A program made the translations under genes and the position numbers. From NCBI GenBank assembly GCA_944800085.1, contig CALYLO010000001.1, forward strand, positions 1,017,001 to 1,081,000: a stretch of 64,000 nt of DNA, read 5' to 3'. Source of the DNA: Paenibacillus melissococcoides. Its GTDB lineage: Bacteria; Bacillota; Bacilli; Paenibacillales; Paenibacillaceae. Below the pieces are notes generated by a model. The model was not told where the DNA came from. It made no database searches and saw only the letters and a program-made list of their open reading frames with translations. Below, piece after piece: positions 63,146 through 64,000 of this stretch; positions within the stretch are counted from its first letter, which is position 1; each line of letters starts with the position of its first letter.

Positions 63146-63769
63146 ATGGATCAACACGACCAAATGATGCAACCGAATGCGGCGGAAGAGCCGCCAACCA
63201 AAAAGACGCAAACGAAAAACGAGCTTCTGGAGTGGGTGAAAGCGATTGCGATCGCCGTGGTGCTCGTCGTCATCGTGCGATGGCTGTTATTTGCTCCGTT
63301 TATCGTAGACGGCCCTTCCATGGAACCGAATTTTTGGACGGGCGAGCGACTTATTGTGAATAAAGTCTTGTATGATTTCCGTGAGCCGAAGCGCGGGGAA
63401 GTGGTCGTCTTCCACGTACCGGAGGAGAATCGCGATTTGATTAAGCGGGTTATCGGCGTGGCCGGGGATACGATTGACTACCGCGGCGACGATCTGTACG
63501 TCAATGGCAATAAGGTTGAAGAACCTTACATACAAGAAGCGCTGGACGAAGCTCACAAAAACGGCGAGCTGTACAATGACCGCGATTTCCCGAATGATCT
63601 GATTCAAAAGAACACCGTGCCGGAAGGGTATATTTTCGTGATGGGAGATCACCGGAACAACAGCACGGACAGCCGCATGCTTGGATTTATTTCGTTGAAG
63701 GACGTCATCGGAAGAGCGGATGTTATTTTCTGGCCGCTGTCGCATGCGAAGTTTGTACAACACCACTAG
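63146..63769 (+). CDS. lepB: Type I signal peptidase
   Basis: 207 residues with one N-terminal membrane helix (WVKAIAIAVVLVVIVRWLLF) and the Ser/Lys catalytic pair: Ser in VDGPSMEPNF and Lys in LIKRVIGVAGD; GDHRNNSTDSR is the last conserved box. It removes signal peptides outside the membrane. A basic, Thr/Lys-rich N-terminal tail stays in the cytoplasm. Stands between rplS and rbgA, the common Firmicute order. Confidence 0.95.
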   Translation: MDQHDQMMQPNAAEEPPTKKTQTKNELLEWVKAIAIAVVLVVIVRWLLFAPFIVDGPSMEPNFWTGERLIVNKVLYDFREPKRGEVVVFHVPEENRDLIKRVIGVAGDTIDYRGDDLYVNGNKVEEPYIQEALDEAHKNGELYNDRDFPNDLIQKNTVPEGYIFVMGDHRNNSTDSRMLGFISLKDVIGRADVIFWPLSHAKFVQHH

Positions 63770-63805
63770 GCAGGCAGAGACTGAATCACCAGGAGGTGGA
63801 TGCCG

Positions 63806-64000
63806 ATGACTATCCAATGGTTCCCCGGGCATATGACGCGCGCCCGGCGGCAGATCCAGGAGAAGCTCAAGCTCATTGATGTCGCCATCGAACTATTGGA
63901 CGCGCGGTTGCCCATGTCCAGCCGCAATCCGATGATTGGCGACATTTTGCAAAATAAGCCGCGGCTCATTTTATTGAACAAGGCGGATCTCGCCGATCCG
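63806..64000 (+). CDS. rbgA: Ribosome biogenesis GTPase RbgA (YlqF), 5' part
   Basis: 65 codons before the window ends. The N-terminus [19 protein letters not shown] and [14 protein letters not shown], then the G4 motif in [11 protein letters not shown], are those of the circularly permuted GTPase RbgA, which acts in late 50S assembly. AGGAGGTGG ribosome site. Confidence 0.95.
   Translation, partial: MTIQWFPGHMTRARRQIQEKLKLIDVAIELLDARLPMSSRNPMIGDILQNKPRLILLNKADLADP

Overview
The window reads as chromosomal DNA of a spore-forming, low-to-medium GC Firmicute of the Paenibacillaceae, most likely a Paenibacillus. Grounds: strong AAGGAGG-type ribosome sites, two YjcZ-type sporulation micro-proteins, a SleB cortex hydrolase, YlbJ, and the gene order rsmD-coaD-ylbJ-ylbL-tmcAL-yceD-rpmF-fapR-plsX-fabH-fabD-fabG-acpP-fabF-rnc-smc-ftsY-(ylxM-ffh-rpsP-khpA-rimM-trmD)-(rplS-lepB-rbgA). 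Genus is an inference; no rRNA or tRNA gene was seen.

Layout. 1-3.1 kb: end of a GAF-like protein, small membrane and sporulation proteins, an L,D-transpeptidase and SleB, with a 362-bp MITE-like element next to sleB. 3.2-10.3 kb: a carbohydrate operon under an ArsR-type regulator (binding lipoprotein, two permeases, GH2 and GH43 enzymes). 10.4-15.4 kb: small genes, a lipid-anchored flavoprotein reductase, and a second copy of the MITE split by an IS4-family element with a 9-bp target duplication. 15.4-33.4 kb: conserved housekeeping block for rRNA methylation, CoA, spore membrane, fatty-acid synthesis (with a clear FapR operator), RNase III, SMC and FtsY.

33.4-49.5 kb is an accessory stretch between ftsY and ylxM, genes that are neighbours in Bacillus subtilis. 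It begins with two unrelated-period tandem arrays (11 x 49 bp, then 6 x 139 bp) that share a 20-bp core in opposite orientation. A frameshifted gene follows, encoding a membrane segment, acidic linkers, two FtsK-gamma-like winged helices and a catalytically degenerate SpoVK/CbbX-type AAA domain, and then a BpsA-like aminopropyltransferase. After these come SulP/ArsR, an MFS transporter, an IS5-family element, GlcD/GlcF, an acetyltransferase, an RpiR regulator, a broken hemolysin III gene and a TipA-like MerR gene. The MerR promoter has the textbook 19-bp spacer and is separated from its gene by a 167-bp inverted-repeat element.

49.6-53.5 kb returns to the conserved ylxM-ffh-rpsP-khpA-rimM-trmD operon; ffh has an apparent 2-nt deletion near its 3' end and trmD carries an extra hydrophilic insert. 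53.5-62.5 kb is a second accessory stretch: a free-standing 27-codon hydrophobic peptide gene, tandem DUF5412 genes (one split by an IS110-family element), GH29 alpha-L-fucosidase divergent from an AraC regulator, ThpR, a secreted protein with a duplicated barrel-like domain, and a decayed SMI1/KNR4-like gene. 62.5-64 kb resumes with rplS, lepB and the start of rbgA.

Several genes (AAA gene, hemolysin III, ffh, DUF5412, SMI1-like, IS110 transposase) are broken by 1-2 nt indels. Either this chromosome is accumulating small frameshifts or some are sequencing errors; the read data would decide.
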